Notes under the pieces: model-generated
Databases searched by the model: none
What the model was told of the DNA's origin: nothing
The model's input: only the letters and a program-made list of their open reading frames with translations
Shown: one piece after another, positions 17,478 through 26,769 of the stretch
Numbering within the stretch: position 1 is the stretch's first letter
Layout of the letters: each line of letters opens with the position of its first letter
Position numbers and translations under genes: made by a program
From: Lachnospiraceae bacterium
Lineage (GTDB): Bacteria; Bacillota; Clostridia; Lachnospirales; Lachnospiraceae
Length of the DNA stretch: 56,695 nt
Assembly (NCBI GenBank): GCA_009911185.1
Contig: QXWW01000027.1
Location: forward strand, 1 to 56,695
Direction: 5' to 3'

Positions 17478-18611
17478 TTATATCTTTATCTGCTTCATTC
17501 CGTACAGTTTTTCTTCCTTATACGACTGAAATCTGCCTTCATCCAGGGCAAGACGAATTTCCTCCATCATAGTATTATAAAAATACAGGTTGTGAAGCAC
17601 ACAAAGCCTCATACCCAGCATTTCTTTCGCTTTCAGCAAATGGCGGATATAAGCTCTGCTGTAATGGCGGCAGGCCGGACACTGGCATCCCTCCTCGATA
17701 GGTTTGGCGTCCAGTTCGTATTTCCGGTTAAAAAGGTTCATCTTCCCCTGGTTGGTATACACATGTCCATGCCTTCCATTGCGGCTTGGGTACACGCAGT
17801 CAAAAAAGTCCACCCCACGCTCCACAGCTTCCAGAATATTTGCCGGGGTTCCCACTCCCATGAGGTACGTAGGTTTTTCCTTCGGCAAATGGGGAACCGT
17901 CACATCCAGAATATGGTACATTTCTTCATGACTCTCTCCTACCGCCAGACCTCCAACGGCATAACCATCCAAATCCAGTTCGGAAATTTCCTCGGCATGC
18001 TTCATTCGAATATCGTCAAAAATTGCCCCCTGATTGATGCCAAACAGCATTTGCTGCTGATTGATGGTATCTTCAAGACGGTTAAGCCTTTGCAGTTCCC
18101 GTTTGCAGCGCTTCAGCCAGCGGGTCGTCCGCGCCACAGAAGCCTCTACATAAGAACGTTGCGCCACGCTCGAAGGACATTCGTCAAACGCCATGGCAAT
18201 GGTCGAAGCCAGATTTGACTGAATCTGCATACTCTCCTCCGGTCCCATAAAAATCTTTTTCCCGTCGACATGAGAATTAAAGTATACCCCTTCCTCCTTA
18301 ATTTTTCGCAGCTTTGCCAGGGAAAACACCTGAAACCCGCCGGAATCGGTAAGAATCGGTCTGTCCCATGCCATAAATTTATGCAGTCCTCCCATTTTTT
18401 TCACAACCTCGTCTCCCGGACGGACATGCAGATGATACGTATTGGATAGTTCCACCTGCGTTCCAATTTCATACAGATCCACCGTAGAAACTGCGCCTTT
18501 TATGGCTGCCGCCGTTCCCACGTTCATAAAGACCGGCGTCTCAATCACGCCATGAACGGTATGGAACTCCCCCCGCTTTGCTCTTCCTTCCTGTTTTAAT
18601 AATTTATACAT
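17478..18611 (-). CDS. tgt: tRNA-guanine transglycosylase (queuine tRNA-ribosyltransferase)
   Basis: Exchanges guanine-34 for preQ1 in tRNAs with GUN anticodons. From MYKLLKQEGRAKRGEF it is 377 residues, normal for bacteria. The substrate Asp is in ILTDSGGFQVFSL, the nucleophile Asp in GVDFFDCVYPSRNGRHG, and the zinc site is CQCPAC with the later His in YIRHLL. SD AGAAAGGAG. A 17-codon open extension upstream has no SD. queA is not adjacent in this window. Confidence 0.95.
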   Translation of the reverse strand: MYKLLKQEGRAKRGEFHTVHGVIETPVFMNVGTAAAIKGAVSTVDLYEIGTQVELSNTYHLHVRPGDEVVKKMGGLHKFMAWDRPILTDSGGFQVFSLAKLRKIKEEGVYFNSHVDGKKIFMGPEESMQIQSNLASTIAMAFDECPSSVAQRSYVEASVARTTRWLKRCKRELQRLNRLEDTINQQQMLFGINQGAIFDDIRMKHAEEISELDLDGYAVGGLAVGESHEEMYHILDVTVPHLPKEKPTYLMGVGTPANILEAVERGVDFFDCVYPSRNGRHGHVYTNQGKMNLFNRKYELDAKPIEEGCQCPACRHYSRAYIRHLLKAKEMLGMRLCVLHNLYFYNTMMEEIRLALDEGRFQSYKEEKLYGMKQIKI

Positions 18612-18662
18612 ATCTGTCTCCTTTCTGATGGACGGTTTGTAGTAGACGTATTTGAAAAACAT

Positions 18663-18977
18663 CGGATGCCCGTCAACTGCCGAAAACAGGTAAAACCTGG
18701 CTCGTCCACTTTTTCGTTTGGGCTCTCATTCCCGCACTTCCCCAGGACATTTCAGCTTATTCCACACCGGACTTTGTGCAGAAATTATTTTTCAAGCGCG
18801 TTTTAAAAATGCTTTTCTTTTTTACCAACATTGCTTATAATAGATAAAGGCAGGCCCCGGCGGGTCAGCCATGCGACCGTAACATTTTTTCGCCTGGCTT
18901 TATGTTTGGAAGGCCGCATTTCAAAGGTTCCATTTGCAAATAAAAGCGATACGATTCATATTTAATAGGAGGTCTAT
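18663..18977. other. 315-bp divergent gap between tgt and aroC
   Basis: Plus strand has a possible weak aroC promoter with TATAAT at 18836-18841 and a poor -35. The transcribed part before aroC (about 130 nt) is GC-rich near 18850-18900 and may fold, but I recognise no riboswitch class. No small gene was found. Confidence 0.4.
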
Positions 18978-20120
18978 ATGGCAGGCTCAACATTTGGCAA
19001 TCATTTTCAGATCACTACCTGGGGGGAATCCCATGGAAAGGGCGTCGGCGTCGTTGTGGACGGCTGCCCGGCGGGACTTTCTCTATGTGAATCTGACATA
19101 CAGCAATTTTTAAATAGAAGGAAACCTGGTCAGTCAAGGTATTCTACCCCCCGTAAAGAAGATGACAAGGTAGAAATTCTCTCCGGCGTTTTTAAAGGAC
19201 AAACAACCGGAACACCCATTAGTATGGTAGTCTTCAACGAAAATCAGCGCTCCAGAGATTACGGAGATATCGCCTCCTATTATCGGCCTGGACACGCTGA
19301 TTACACTTTCGATCAAAAATACGGTTTCCGTGATTATCGCGGCGGCGGCCGCTCCTCCGGCCGGGAAACTATCGGCAGAGTCGCAGCCGGCGCCATTGCC
19401 GTAAAATTATTAGAACAGCTCGGCGTCTTTTTTTTGACCTATGCCCGCGCTATCGGCCCGGTTGCCATTCCGCAGACCACAGAAGAATTGCTTGCGGCTT
19501 CTCTTAGGGACGATGGACCCTGCCTGCGGCTAAAAGAACAGATTCTTGCAAATCCCCTCTATATGCCGGACGCTGATTCCTCCAAAATAGCACAGGAATA
19601 TCTGGAAGAATGCATGAAACGCACCGATTCTGCCGGGGGAATCATTGAAGGCGTTATCACAGGCGTTCCCGCTGGAATCGGGGAACCTGTCTTTGATAAA
19701 CTGGACGCCAGTCTTGCCAAAGCAATATTTTCCATCGGAGCTGTAAAGGGCTTTGAAATTGGAGACGGATTTGCCGCCGCTTCTGCGTGCGGTTCCGTAA
19801 ACAACGACAGCTTTTGTATGCGGCATGGACAAATTACCGCCGCCACCAACCATGCCGGCGGTATTTTAGGAGGAATCAGCAGCGGAGCGCCTATTGTCTA
19901 CCGCGCTGCCGTGAAACCGACGCCCTCCATTGCCCGTCCCCAGCAGACCGTCAATCAGGATGGTGAAGAGATAACCGTTTCCATCCATGGAAGGCACGAT
20001 CCTATTATCGTACCCAGAGCCGTCGTAGTGGTAGAATCCATGGCAGCGCTGACAGTACTGGATCTGATGCTGAAAAATATGGGAACCCGGATGGATTCCC
20101 TTGAACAATTCTATTGTTAA
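18978..20120 (+). CDS. aroC: chorismate synthase
   Basis: Last step of the shikimate pathway: forms chorismate from EPSP using reduced FMN. 380 residues. Starts AGSTFGNHFQITTWGESHGKGVG; other signatures are RRKPGQSRYSTPRKE, FRDYRGGGRSSGRETIGRVAAGAIA and the late HDPIIVPRAVVVVE. SD AGGAGG. It is a single gene on the plus strand between two minus-strand operons and ends 14 nt from the convergent lactonase gene, with no visible terminator between them. Confidence 0.96.
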   Translation: MAGSTFGNHFQITTWGESHGKGVGVVVDGCPAGLSLCESDIQQFLNRRKPGQSRYSTPRKEDDKVEILSGVFKGQTTGTPISMVVFNENQRSRDYGDIASYYRPGHADYTFDQKYGFRDYRGGGRSSGRETIGRVAAGAIAVKLLEQLGVFFLTYARAIGPVAIPQTTEELLAASLRDDGPCLRLKEQILANPLYMPDADSSKIAQEYLEECMKRTDSAGGIIEGVITGVPAGIGEPVFDKLDASLAKAIFSIGAVKGFEIGDGFAAASACGSVNNDSFCMRHGQITAATNHAGGILGGISSGAPIVYRAAVKPTPSIARPQQTVNQDGEEITVSIHGRHDPIIVPRAVVVVESMAALTVLDLMLKNMGTRMDSLEQFYC

Positions 20121-20134
20121 GATAAAATGGCGCG

Positions 20135-21190
20135 CTATACTAATTTGTGGATATGGATACAGTTGGGCTGGTCAATTGCTATCGGCTTATCCATCATAAG
20201 AAAATATTTTCTGTCATAATTGACTTCAAAGGTAGTAATTTGGTTAGAATCATGATTCAAACTGACAAAATGTTTTCCATCAGGAAAAATCGCAATGGAT
20301 TTCGGATAGTCTCCGCTGATCTTACATTCACAGAACTTTGACAGTTCTCCGTTTTCCTGGTTGATTTCAAAAATCATTACCGAATTAGCTCCTGCGCTGG
20401 AACAGAACAAATATTTTCCATCTTCGCTGATTTCCATACCAGAAGCCGCGCTGTTCTCCTTTTCCTTTGCATCTACCGCAGGAATGGTCTGAATCTTCTC
20501 AAACAGAGGACCTTCCGGAGTGCATTCATAATTGTAGGCTATTACTTCATTGGTTTCCTCACACAATACATAAGCATATGCGCCGTCCTTACTGAAACGG
20601 ATCATATGCGGGGAGGAGCCAATGGGTTCTCTGAGAATATCTGCAATTTTCAGTTTTCCCTTCTCATAATCAATCTGGTAAATTTTCACATGATCCAATC
20701 CGCCGTCCACTGCGCAGAGATAATTCTGCCATGGCGTCAATTCCACACAATTTACATGGGGACGGTAACTATGCTCCGCAATGCTTCTGCCAATTCCTGT
20801 ATGAAAAATCCCTTCTGAAATCTCTCCGATACTGCCGTCTTCATTCAAATTCATCATCGTGACGCGCCCGTCATGATACCCGCCCACAAATAAGTAACGG
20901 TTCTGCTTGTCTACCGTGACATAGCAACCGCGCATACCGCCGATCCATTTCTCATTCATCGGCTCCAAATCACCGTCTTCTTTGATGGAAAAAGCTGCAA
21001 CACCTTCATCCGCTATGGAATAGAGAAACTTTCCATTTGGTGAAACCGTAAGATCCGAGGGATTATTGATAGGAATTACTTTGCGCTCTATCAGCTTTCC
21101 TGCTTCCACATCCATATCGTAAATATGGATTCCCACACTGGTTCCATGCGTATAAGTTCCTACATATGCTACATATCTGTCTTTATTCAT
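20135..21190 (-). CDS. lactonase-family beta-propeller protein
   Basis: A 351-residue seven-bladed propeller of the YkgB/Pgl type (6-phosphogluconolactonase family). Repeated blades are seen as NPSDLTVSPNGKFLYSI, GCYVTVDKQNRYLFVG, SPHMIRFSKDGAYAYVL and GMEISEDGKYLFCSS, plus the family's RPHVNC motif. It may hydrolyse a sugar lactone, but many homologues have no tested substrate. The start MNKDRYVAYVGTY overlaps the end of the U32 gene by 8 nt and uses AGGAGG from inside it, so the two are translationally coupled. Confidence 0.82.
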   Translation of the reverse strand: MNKDRYVAYVGTYTHGTSVGIHIYDMDVEAGKLIERKVIPINNPSDLTVSPNGKFLYSIADEGVAAFSIKEDGDLEPMNEKWIGGMRGCYVTVDKQNRYLFVGGYHDGRVTMMNLNEDGSIGEISEGIFHTGIGRSIAEHSYRPHVNCVELTPWQNYLCAVDGGLDHVKIYQIDYEKGKLKIADILREPIGSSPHMIRFSKDGAYAYVLCEETNEVIAYNYECTPEGPLFEKIQTIPAVDAKEKENSAASGMEISEDGKYLFCSSAGANSVMIFEINQENGELSKFCECKISGDYPKSIAIFPDGKHFVSLNHDSNQITTFEVNYDRKYFLMMDKPIAIDQPNCIHIHKLV

Positions 21191-22421
21191 CTGCCTGTTC
21201 CTCCTTCTCTTGTCTGCGCAAAATATCATACTTTGCCAGCGGCTGTCCTAAATCAATATATAACACTTGCCTGGGATGGGGCGCTGACTCCATCTCATTG
21301 CCATCTTCATCCCGGATCGCCCGCACAGTAACGGAAAGATTCTCACCGTCAGGCTTCATAACCTCAATCCGTTCTCCTACAGAAAACTTATTCCTTTGCT
21401 CTATGCGGTATCCCTTGTCTGACTCTTCTACAATCCCCAAATACGTATATTCTTTTACATAGGTATTGCTGTCATAAATCTGTGTGCGCTCGTCTGGCTT
21501 ACCGAAGAAAAACCCGGTCGTAAACTGCCGGTAGGTGCAACTGGAAATCTGCTGTAAATACCACGGCATATTTTGTTCATAAATATCCCTGGAAATAAAA
21601 TAATCGTCAATGGCTTTCCGGTAAGTCCTTGCCACAGTCGCTACATAAAGCGCTGTTTTCATTCTGCCCTCAATCTTAAAACTGTCAATTCCTGCTTCCA
21701 CTAACTCCGGAATATGTTCAATCATACATAAATCCTTAGAATTAAAAATATAGGTCCCCCGTTCATTTTCATAGACCGGCAAATACTCTCCCGGCCTAGT
21801 TTCCTCTACAACCGCATATTTCCAGCGGCAAGGGTGGGTACATGCCCCCTGATTAGCGTCGCGGCCGGTAAAATAATTACTCAACAGACACCTGCCAGAA
21901 TAAGAGATGCACATGGCTCCATGGATAAAGGTCTCAATTTCCATATCTGCGGGAATATGGTTACGAATCTCCCGGATCTCTTCTAAAGAAAGTTCTCTTG
22001 CCGATACGACCCGCTTCACTCCCTGACGCCACCAAAACTGGTAAGTTCCATAATTAGTATTATTGGCCTGCGTGGAAATATGAATTTCCAGCTCCGGGCA
22101 GATCTCCTGTGCAATCGTAAAAATCCCCGGATCAGATATAATCAGTGCGTCCGGCTGCAATTCTTTTAATTCTATAAAATATGCCCGTACCTCTTCGAGA
22201 TCGTCATTATGCGCCAGAATATTGGCTGTCACATAGACTTTTACTCCATGCGCATGGGCAAACAGAATCCCTTCTTGCATGTCCTCCACAGAGAAATTTT
22301 TTGCCTTGGCGCGCAGCCCGAAGGCTTCGCCTCCGATGTAAACTGCATCCGCCCCAAAAACAACCGCAATTTTCAATACCTCAAGACTGCCTGCAGGCAC
22401 AAGCAATTCCGGTTTCTTCAT
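21183..22421 (-). CDS. trhP: peptidase U32 family tRNA hydroxylation protein (TrhP type)
   Basis: A 412-residue U32 protein. These proteins, with prephenate, help hydroxylate U34 of tRNA to 5-hydroxyuridine. Signatures are ELLVPAGSLEVLKIAVVFGADAVYIGG, the U32 motif ETFIHGAMCISYSGRCLLSNY and the cysteines of GACTHPCRWKY, with SFKIEGRMKTALYVA later. It lies directly after trmR, the methyltransferase that acts on the same nucleotide, matching yrrM-yrrO of Bacillus. SD AGGAGG, 3-nt gap from trmR. Confidence 0.88.
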   Translation of the reverse strand: MKKPELLVPAGSLEVLKIAVVFGADAVYIGGEAFGLRAKAKNFSVEDMQEGILFAHAHGVKVYVTANILAHNDDLEEVRAYFIELKELQPDALIISDPGIFTIAQEICPELEIHISTQANNTNYGTYQFWWRQGVKRVVSARELSLEEIREIRNHIPADMEIETFIHGAMCISYSGRCLLSNYFTGRDANQGACTHPCRWKYAVVEETRPGEYLPVYENERGTYIFNSKDLCMIEHIPELVEAGIDSFKIEGRMKTALYVATVARTYRKAIDDYFISRDIYEQNMPWYLQQISSCTYRQFTTGFFFGKPDERTQIYDSNTYVKEYTYLGIVEESDKGYRIEQRNKFSVGERIEVMKPDGENLSVTVRAIRDEDGNEMESAPHPRQVLYIDLGQPLAKYDILRRQEKEEQADE

Positions 22422-22424
22422 ACA

Positions 22425-23066
22425 TTACCTCCTTACGCTGACTGTCACTCCATCTCCGATAGGAAGCACCGAGGTCGTCAATGCTTCCGTATGCGTCAGT
22501 TCATACAGATACTCCCGCATACGCTTATGGATGGTACGATTCCTCCTTGTCACCACATAGCGCGACTCTATGATATCGCCATCCTGCAGCACGTTGTCTG
22601 AAACCAGCACTCCGCCCGGCTTTAACAGTCTTAGAACATCCGGGAGAAAATGTATGTACTGCCCTTTTGCAGCATCCATAAAAATAAAATCATAGGGTTC
22701 TGCAAGCGTCTTCAGCACTTCGGCCGCATCCCCTTCTAATAATTGTATCACATTCTGCCGTCCCGTGCGCATAAAGTTTTCCCTGGCTACAGGAATCCGC
22801 TCTGCATAATTCTCTATCGTGGTAATCTTACATTCTGCCGGATTAAAATATTCCATCAATAACGCGGAAAATCCCACTGCCGTTCCCACCTCCAAAATAC
22901 GCTGGGGGCGGTTCATGGCAAGCAGGAGTTTTAAAAAATTCTGCGTCTCCGTCCGGATTACCGGCACATAATTCCTGTGCGCTTCTTCTTCCAATTCTAT
23001 TAAAAAAGCAGGATTTCCCTTATCCAGAGAATTAATATACGTGTTCAGACGTTCTTCCACAATCAT
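22425..23066 (-). CDS. trmR: tRNA 5-hydroxyuridine methyltransferase (TrmR/YrrM)
   Basis: SAM-dependent class I O-methyltransferase, 213 residues, that methylates 5-hydroxyuridine at the tRNA wobble position to 5-methoxyuridine. The SAM site is ILEVGTAVGFSALLM, the metal/SAM acidic residues are in DFIFMDAAKGQY and the following strand GGVLVSDNVLQDG. Its start overlaps the MltG-like gene by 4 nt (ATGA). Assignment to TrmR rests on the length and on the trhP neighbour. Confidence 0.87.
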   Translation of the reverse strand: MIVEERLNTYINSLDKGNPAFLIELEEEAHRNYVPVIRTETQNFLKLLLAMNRPQRILEVGTAVGFSALLMEYFNPAECKITTIENYAERIPVARENFMRTGRQNVIQLLEGDAAEVLKTLAEPYDFIFMDAAKGQYIHFLPDVLRLLKPGGVLVSDNVLQDGDIIESRYVVTRRNRTIHKRMREYLYELTHTEALTTSVLPIGDGVTVSVRR

Positions 23067-23446
23067 TCTGCTGTTCCCTCAATTTCCTCTTCTGCCATGA
23101 CCTGCATCATTTCTTTCGCTGTCTGAGAAGTATTCAGTGTGTAAGTTCCTGATTTTATCTTATCCCTATAATCTGAAAACTGAAGCTGAAGGGCAAATAA
23201 TACGCCGTTGTCCACCAGACGTTTTTCCTCAAGCAGACTTCCAATCTCCAACACGCTCATCCCCTTGTCCAGTTCCACAGTCATATCCCGTCCCGGAGCC
23301 TCCTCTAGGGCAGGCTCCGTAAATATACGATATCCAAGATCATAGGCTGCATGTCCGGCTCTTAAGAAAACAAACACTACCAGCACCAAGATTAAAATGC
23401 TTAAAAAACTGCTTAACATGTTTAAAATTATCTTACTGTTTCTCAT
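23063..23446 (-). CDS. MltG/YceG-like membrane protein without catalytic domain
   Basis: A 127-residue protein with one N-terminal membrane helix (about 10-30) and an outside domain with MTVELDKGMSVLEIGSLLEEKRLVDNGVLFALQL...IKSGTYTLN. This matches the LysM-like N-terminal part of the septal endolytic transglycosylase MltG, but the catalytic domain with its essential Glu is absent. It sits exactly where mltG (yrrL) lies in Bacillus, just before trmR, so it is a reduced form of that gene. It may bind peptidoglycan or be a leftover. Confidence 0.7.
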   Translation of the reverse strand: MRNSKIILNMLSSFLSILILVLVVFVFLRAGHAAYDLGYRIFTEPALEEAPGRDMTVELDKGMSVLEIGSLLEEKRLVDNGVLFALQLQFSDYRDKIKSGTYTLNTSQTAKEMMQVMAEEEIEGTAE

Positions 23447-23470
23447 AGCATTCCCCTAAAACCCGCTGCA

Positions 23471-23815
23471 CTATAACAATTCAAATCCCAATTCAAATTC
23501 AATTTCCCCCATCAGGCGGTAATTGATACGCTGTACCATGCGGCATACAGCTAATTCTGCCGTCAGAAACTCATTGACAAACGTCTGTTCCCTAAGCGGG
23601 GCAAATTCATGTTCCACGCGATCCATTTCATTATACAAATCTGTATTGCGGTACTTATGCAGTTCGAAATTCCTCCTGCGAAATTCATTGACTGCCTTTT
23701 CTTTCTCCGGATCCTGGGAAAGCAGCTCTCTCATTCTCTGATATTCCTTATATTCCTGGCTCTCTTTAAAAGCTTCCACTAGATTATCGATAATTTCTTC
23801 CATTCTCTGATGCAT
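23471..23815 (-). CDS. YlbF/YmcA family protein
   Basis: A 114-residue helical protein of the YlbF/YmcA (Com_YlbF) group. In Bacillus, YlbF, YmcA and YaaT form a complex that acts with RNase Y in mRNA maturation and development. Visible: IIDNLVEAFKESQEYKEYQRMRELLSQDPE, then FRRRNFELH. SD AAGAGG. It directly follows RNase J, which fits a role near RNA decay. Which paralogue it represents is not clear. Confidence 0.8.
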   Translation of the reverse strand: MHQRMEEIIDNLVEAFKESQEYKEYQRMRELLSQDPEKEKAVNEFRRRNFELHKYRNTDLYNEMDRVEHEFAPLREQTFVNEFLTAELAVCRMVQRINYRLMGEIEFELGFELL

Positions 23816-23857
23816 AACAACCTCTTGCTTTCGGTCTCCCCTTAACAGCTCTGCAAC

Positions 23858-25522
23858 TTAAACCTCCATAATGATCGGCATAATCATAGGTCTCCGTTTC
23901 GTCTTTTTCCAGACAAACTCACCCAATTCTTCCTTGACCTCTGTCTTAATCCTGCCCCAGTCCGTGATATTCCTGTCCATACAATAGTCCATAACCTCAT
24001 CCAATATCTGCTTTGCCTCGTCCATAAGGCTTTCCGCGCCTCGCACATACACAAAACCACGGCTGACAATATCCGGACCAGCCAGCACCCTGCCGCTGCC
24101 GGATTCCAAAGTCGTCACCACAATGATAATGCCGTCCTCGGCAAGATGCTGACGGTCGCGCAGCACAATATTTCCTACATCGCCTACGCCAAGACCATCC
24201 ACCAGAATGGCTCCCACCGGTACCTTATCCGTTACCTTTGCCCCGTTCTCATCCAGCTCGAGGACATTTCCGGAAGACAAAATGAAAATATTCTCTTTGT
24301 CGATTCCCAGCTCCTTAGCGATAGACGCCTGCGCCTTGAGGTGCTTGTATTCTCCATGTACCGGAATGGCATATTGAGGCTTCACCAAAGAATAAATCAG
24401 CTTAATTTCCTCCCGGCAGGCATGGCCGGACACATGGGCATCCTGGAAAATCACCTCCGCTCCCTTCATAAACAGCTCATTAATCACGTTGGACACTGCC
24501 TTTTCATTGCCCGGGATTGGATTGGAACTGAAAATTATCGTATCTCCCGGCTTGATCGTCACCTTCTTGTGAAGGTTTGCCGCCATACGCGACAGGGCCG
24601 CCATTGACTCACCCTGGCTTCCCGTAGTAATCAGCACGGTCTGTTCATCCGGATAATTCTTCAGCTCTTCAATATCGATCAGCGTATTCTCCGGAATTTG
24701 AAGATAGCCCAGCTCCGTGGCTGTGGAAATAATATTTACCATGCTTCGCCCTTCCACCACTACCTTTCTCCCAAACTTGTACGCCGAATTGATAATCTGC
24801 TGCACACGGTCAACATTCGAGGCGAAGGTTGCGATAATGATACGGGTATTGGTATGCTCTGAAAAGATGTTATCAAACGTCTTACCAACAGTCCGTTCCG
24901 AATTGGTAAAACCCGGACGCTCCGCATTGGTGCTGTCGCACATCAGAGCCAGCACGCCTTTCTTGCCAATTTCACCAAATCTCTGCAAATCAATGGCGTC
25001 CCCGAAAACCGGTGTATAATCCACTTTAAAATCTCCCGTATGCACCACAATTCCCGCGGGGGAATAAATGGCCAGAGCCGCCGCATCTTGGATACTGTGG
25101 TTGGTCTTGATAAACTCCACCCGGAAACAACCTAAATTAATGTGCTGTCCATACTTTACCACCTTACGTTTCACCTTCGTCAGCAGATTATGTTCCCGCA
25201 GCTTGTTTTCAATAATACCAATCGTCAGTTTGGTCGCATAGATTGGCACATTAATGTCCCTGAGCACATAAGGAATGGCTCCTATGTGATCCTCATGTCC
25301 GTGGGTAATGAAAAATCCCTTGACTTTATCAATATTGTTCTTAAGATACGTAACATCCGGAATTACCAGATCAATTCCCAGCATATCATCCTCCGGAAAT
25401 GACAATCCGCAATCCACCACAATAATACTGTCCTCATATTCGAAGGCAGTAATGTTCATTCCAATCTGCTCTAAGCCTCCCAAAGGAATGATTTTCAATT
25501 TTGAGTTATTCTGTCTTTTCAA
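23858..25522 (-). CDS. rnj: ribonuclease J
   Basis: Metallo-beta-lactamase RNase with endo- and 5'-3' exonuclease activity in mRNA decay and rRNA maturation. The metal motif HGHEDH is in GFFITHGHEDHIGAIPYVLRD; the beta-CASP part includes CDSTNAERPGFTNSE and HVSGHACREEIKL. The protein starts at a TTG codon: LKRQNNSKLKIIPLGG follows AGAGGTG by 7 nt, giving 554 residues, whereas the open frame upstream has no SD. Whether it is J1 or J2 cannot be decided. The YlbF-family gene follows. Confidence 0.94.
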   Translation of the reverse strand: MKRQNNSKLKIIPLGGLEQIGMNITAFEYEDSIIVVDCGLSFPEDDMLGIDLVIPDVTYLKNNIDKVKGFFITHGHEDHIGAIPYVLRDINVPIYATKLTIGIIENKLREHNLLTKVKRKVVKYGQHINLGCFRVEFIKTNHSIQDAAALAIYSPAGIVVHTGDFKVDYTPVFGDAIDLQRFGEIGKKGVLALMCDSTNAERPGFTNSERTVGKTFDNIFSEHTNTRIIIATFASNVDRVQQIINSAYKFGRKVVVEGRSMVNIISTATELGYLQIPENTLIDIEELKNYPDEQTVLITTGSQGESMAALSRMAANLHKKVTIKPGDTIIFSSNPIPGNEKAVSNVINELFMKGAEVIFQDAHVSGHACREEIKLIYSLVKPQYAIPVHGEYKHLKAQASIAKELGIDKENIFILSSGNVLELDENGAKVTDKVPVGAILVDGLGVGDVGNIVLRDRQHLAEDGIIIVVTTLESGSGRVLAGPDIVSRGFVYVRGAESLMDEAKQILDEVMDYCMDRNITDWGRIKTEVKEELGEFVWKKTKRRPMIMPIIMEV

Positions 25523-25550
25523 GTTGCACCTCTTCCTATTTGATATTTTT

Positions 25551-25580
25551 ATTTTAACTGTTTTCCGGTGCAAAAATCAA
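25551..25580 (-). promoter_or_regulatory. rnj: possible promoter of the RNase J operon
   Basis: On the minus strand TTGATT, 18 nt, TAAAAT, 29 nt before the TTG start codon. Confidence 0.4.
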
Positions 25581-25688
25581 AAGCGTCTTTCACGCCCTGC
25601 TCATATCGGGTATTACCGCCGCAAAAATACCTGCGCCGCAAAACCGGACATACCGCAATGCGCCGCACTTTTGATTTCCTCACCTTAT

Positions 25689-25949
25689 TCACATTGTAAA
25701 ATCCACGTCTTCCAAAATTTCTGAAAATATTTTGGATATATATTCCAATTCTTCCTCAGATTCCACCATTTCATACATGGCTTCCTCCTCATTTTCCTGT
25801 GGAAGTTCCTTCAAAATAAAGGCGTCGCAATCACCGTCTTCTTCTTCGGCCACCAAAAGATAATTCGCCCCGTTAATCTGGGTCTGTTCTATCACATAAA
25901 ATTCCAAAGCCTCGCCATCCTGGGGAGACTGAAAATTAACTTTCTCCAT
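25689..25949 (-). CDS. yrzB: YrzB-like DUF1292 protein
   Basis: An 86-residue very acidic protein (many Glu and Asp, for example AEEEDGDCDAF and NEEEAMYEMVESEEELEY). It fits the DUF1292/YrzB family, which in Firmicutes follows ireB and ruvX as it does here. No catalytic motif is present and its role is not established. SD AGAGGA. It lies 11 nt after ruvX. Confidence 0.85.
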   Translation of the reverse strand: MEKVNFQSPQDGEALEFYVIEQTQINGANYLLVAEEEDGDCDAFILKELPQENEEEAMYEMVESEEELEYISKIFSEILEDVDFTM

Positions 25950-25960
25950 ATAAAAATCCT

Positions 25961-26413
25961 CTACCGCTCTGTGTTCACGCCCTGCTCTTTTTCTATTGCC
26001 AGCGAATCAAGATACCCCTGCAAAATAAATACAGCCGCAATTTGATCCACATAGCTCTTCCGCTTCTCTCTGCGCACTCCGCTTTCCATCAGCGTACGCT
26101 CTGCCGCTACTGTCGTTAGACGCTCGTCCCATAAGAGTACTTCAAGACCGCTGCGTTTCTCTAACATCTGCTGAAATTCCAGCGTTTTCTGACAGCGTTC
26201 TCCCTGCGTATGGTTCATATTCCTGGGAAATCCAAGTACAATCCTCCCGACCTGATATTCCTCAATTAACGCTTGAATCCTGGCAAGGGTCTGCCTCAAT
26301 TTGCCCTGGGATTTCCTCTGAATCGTCTCGACCCCCTGTGCCGTTATCAGCAGCTCGTCACTTACCGCGACGCCTACCGTTTTCGAGCCAAAGTCCAAAC
26401 CCATAATCCGCAT
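25961..26413 (-). CDS. ruvX: RuvX/YqgF RNase H-fold nuclease
   Basis: A 150-residue YqgF protein involved in 16S rRNA 5' processing and proposed as a Holliday junction resolvase. The RNase H fold acids are in [18 protein letters not shown] and the later [13 protein letters not shown], with [17 protein letters not shown] at the end. The start is fixed by AGGAGG 6 nt before ATG; the 22-codon extension upstream overlaps ireB and is unlikely. Member of the ireB-ruvX-yrzB unit. Confidence 0.93.
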   Translation of the reverse strand: MRIMGLDFGSKTVGVAVSDELLITAQGVETIQRKSQGKLRQTLARIQALIEEYQVGRIVLGFPRNMNHTQGERCQKTLEFQQMLEKRSGLEVLLWDERLTTVAAERTLMESGVRREKRKSYVDQIAAVFILQGYLDSLAIEKEQGVNTER

Positions 26414-26423
26414 CAAAAGCCTC

Positions 26424-26687
26424 CTATTCCCAGGAATTATTCTTAATATAATGGCGCAGAATCTCTTCCACCAGTTCATCCCGCTCCACTTTCATTATGA
26501 GGCTCCTGGCATTCTTATGACTGGTAATATAAGTAGGATCTCCAGACATGATGTACCCCACAATCTGGTTTACCGGATTGTAGCCCTTCTCACGCAATGC
26601 GCTATATACGATTTCCAGCACATCATCCACTTGTATCTGCTGCTCTTTTTCTACTTTAAAAAATTGAGTATTATTTTTATCCTGCAT
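26424..26687 (-). CDS. ireB: IreB family regulatory phosphoprotein
   Basis: An 87-residue protein of the IreB/UPF0297 family. In Enterococcus IreB is phosphorylated on Thr by the PASTA kinase IreK and affects cephalosporin resistance. The conserved core [35 protein letters not shown] is complete. It opens the ireB-ruvX-yrzB cluster and has a promoter just upstream. Confidence 0.93.
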   Translation of the reverse strand: MQDKNNTQFFKVEKEQQIQVDDVLEIVYSALREKGYNPVNQIVGYIMSGDPTYITSHKNARSLIMKVERDELVEEILRHYIKNNSWE

Positions 26688-26740
26688 ATTCTCACGCCCT
26701 TATTTTCTGCTCTTTCGTTCTAATAAAATCTTCTTCGTCT

Positions 26741-26769
26741 ATTTTAATACAAATGTTCGGAAAACTCAA
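26741..26769 (-). promoter_or_regulatory. promoter of ireB-ruvX-yrzB
   Basis: On the minus strand TTGAGT, 17 nt, TAAAAT. The -35 overlaps the mtaB stop codon. Confidence 0.65.
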
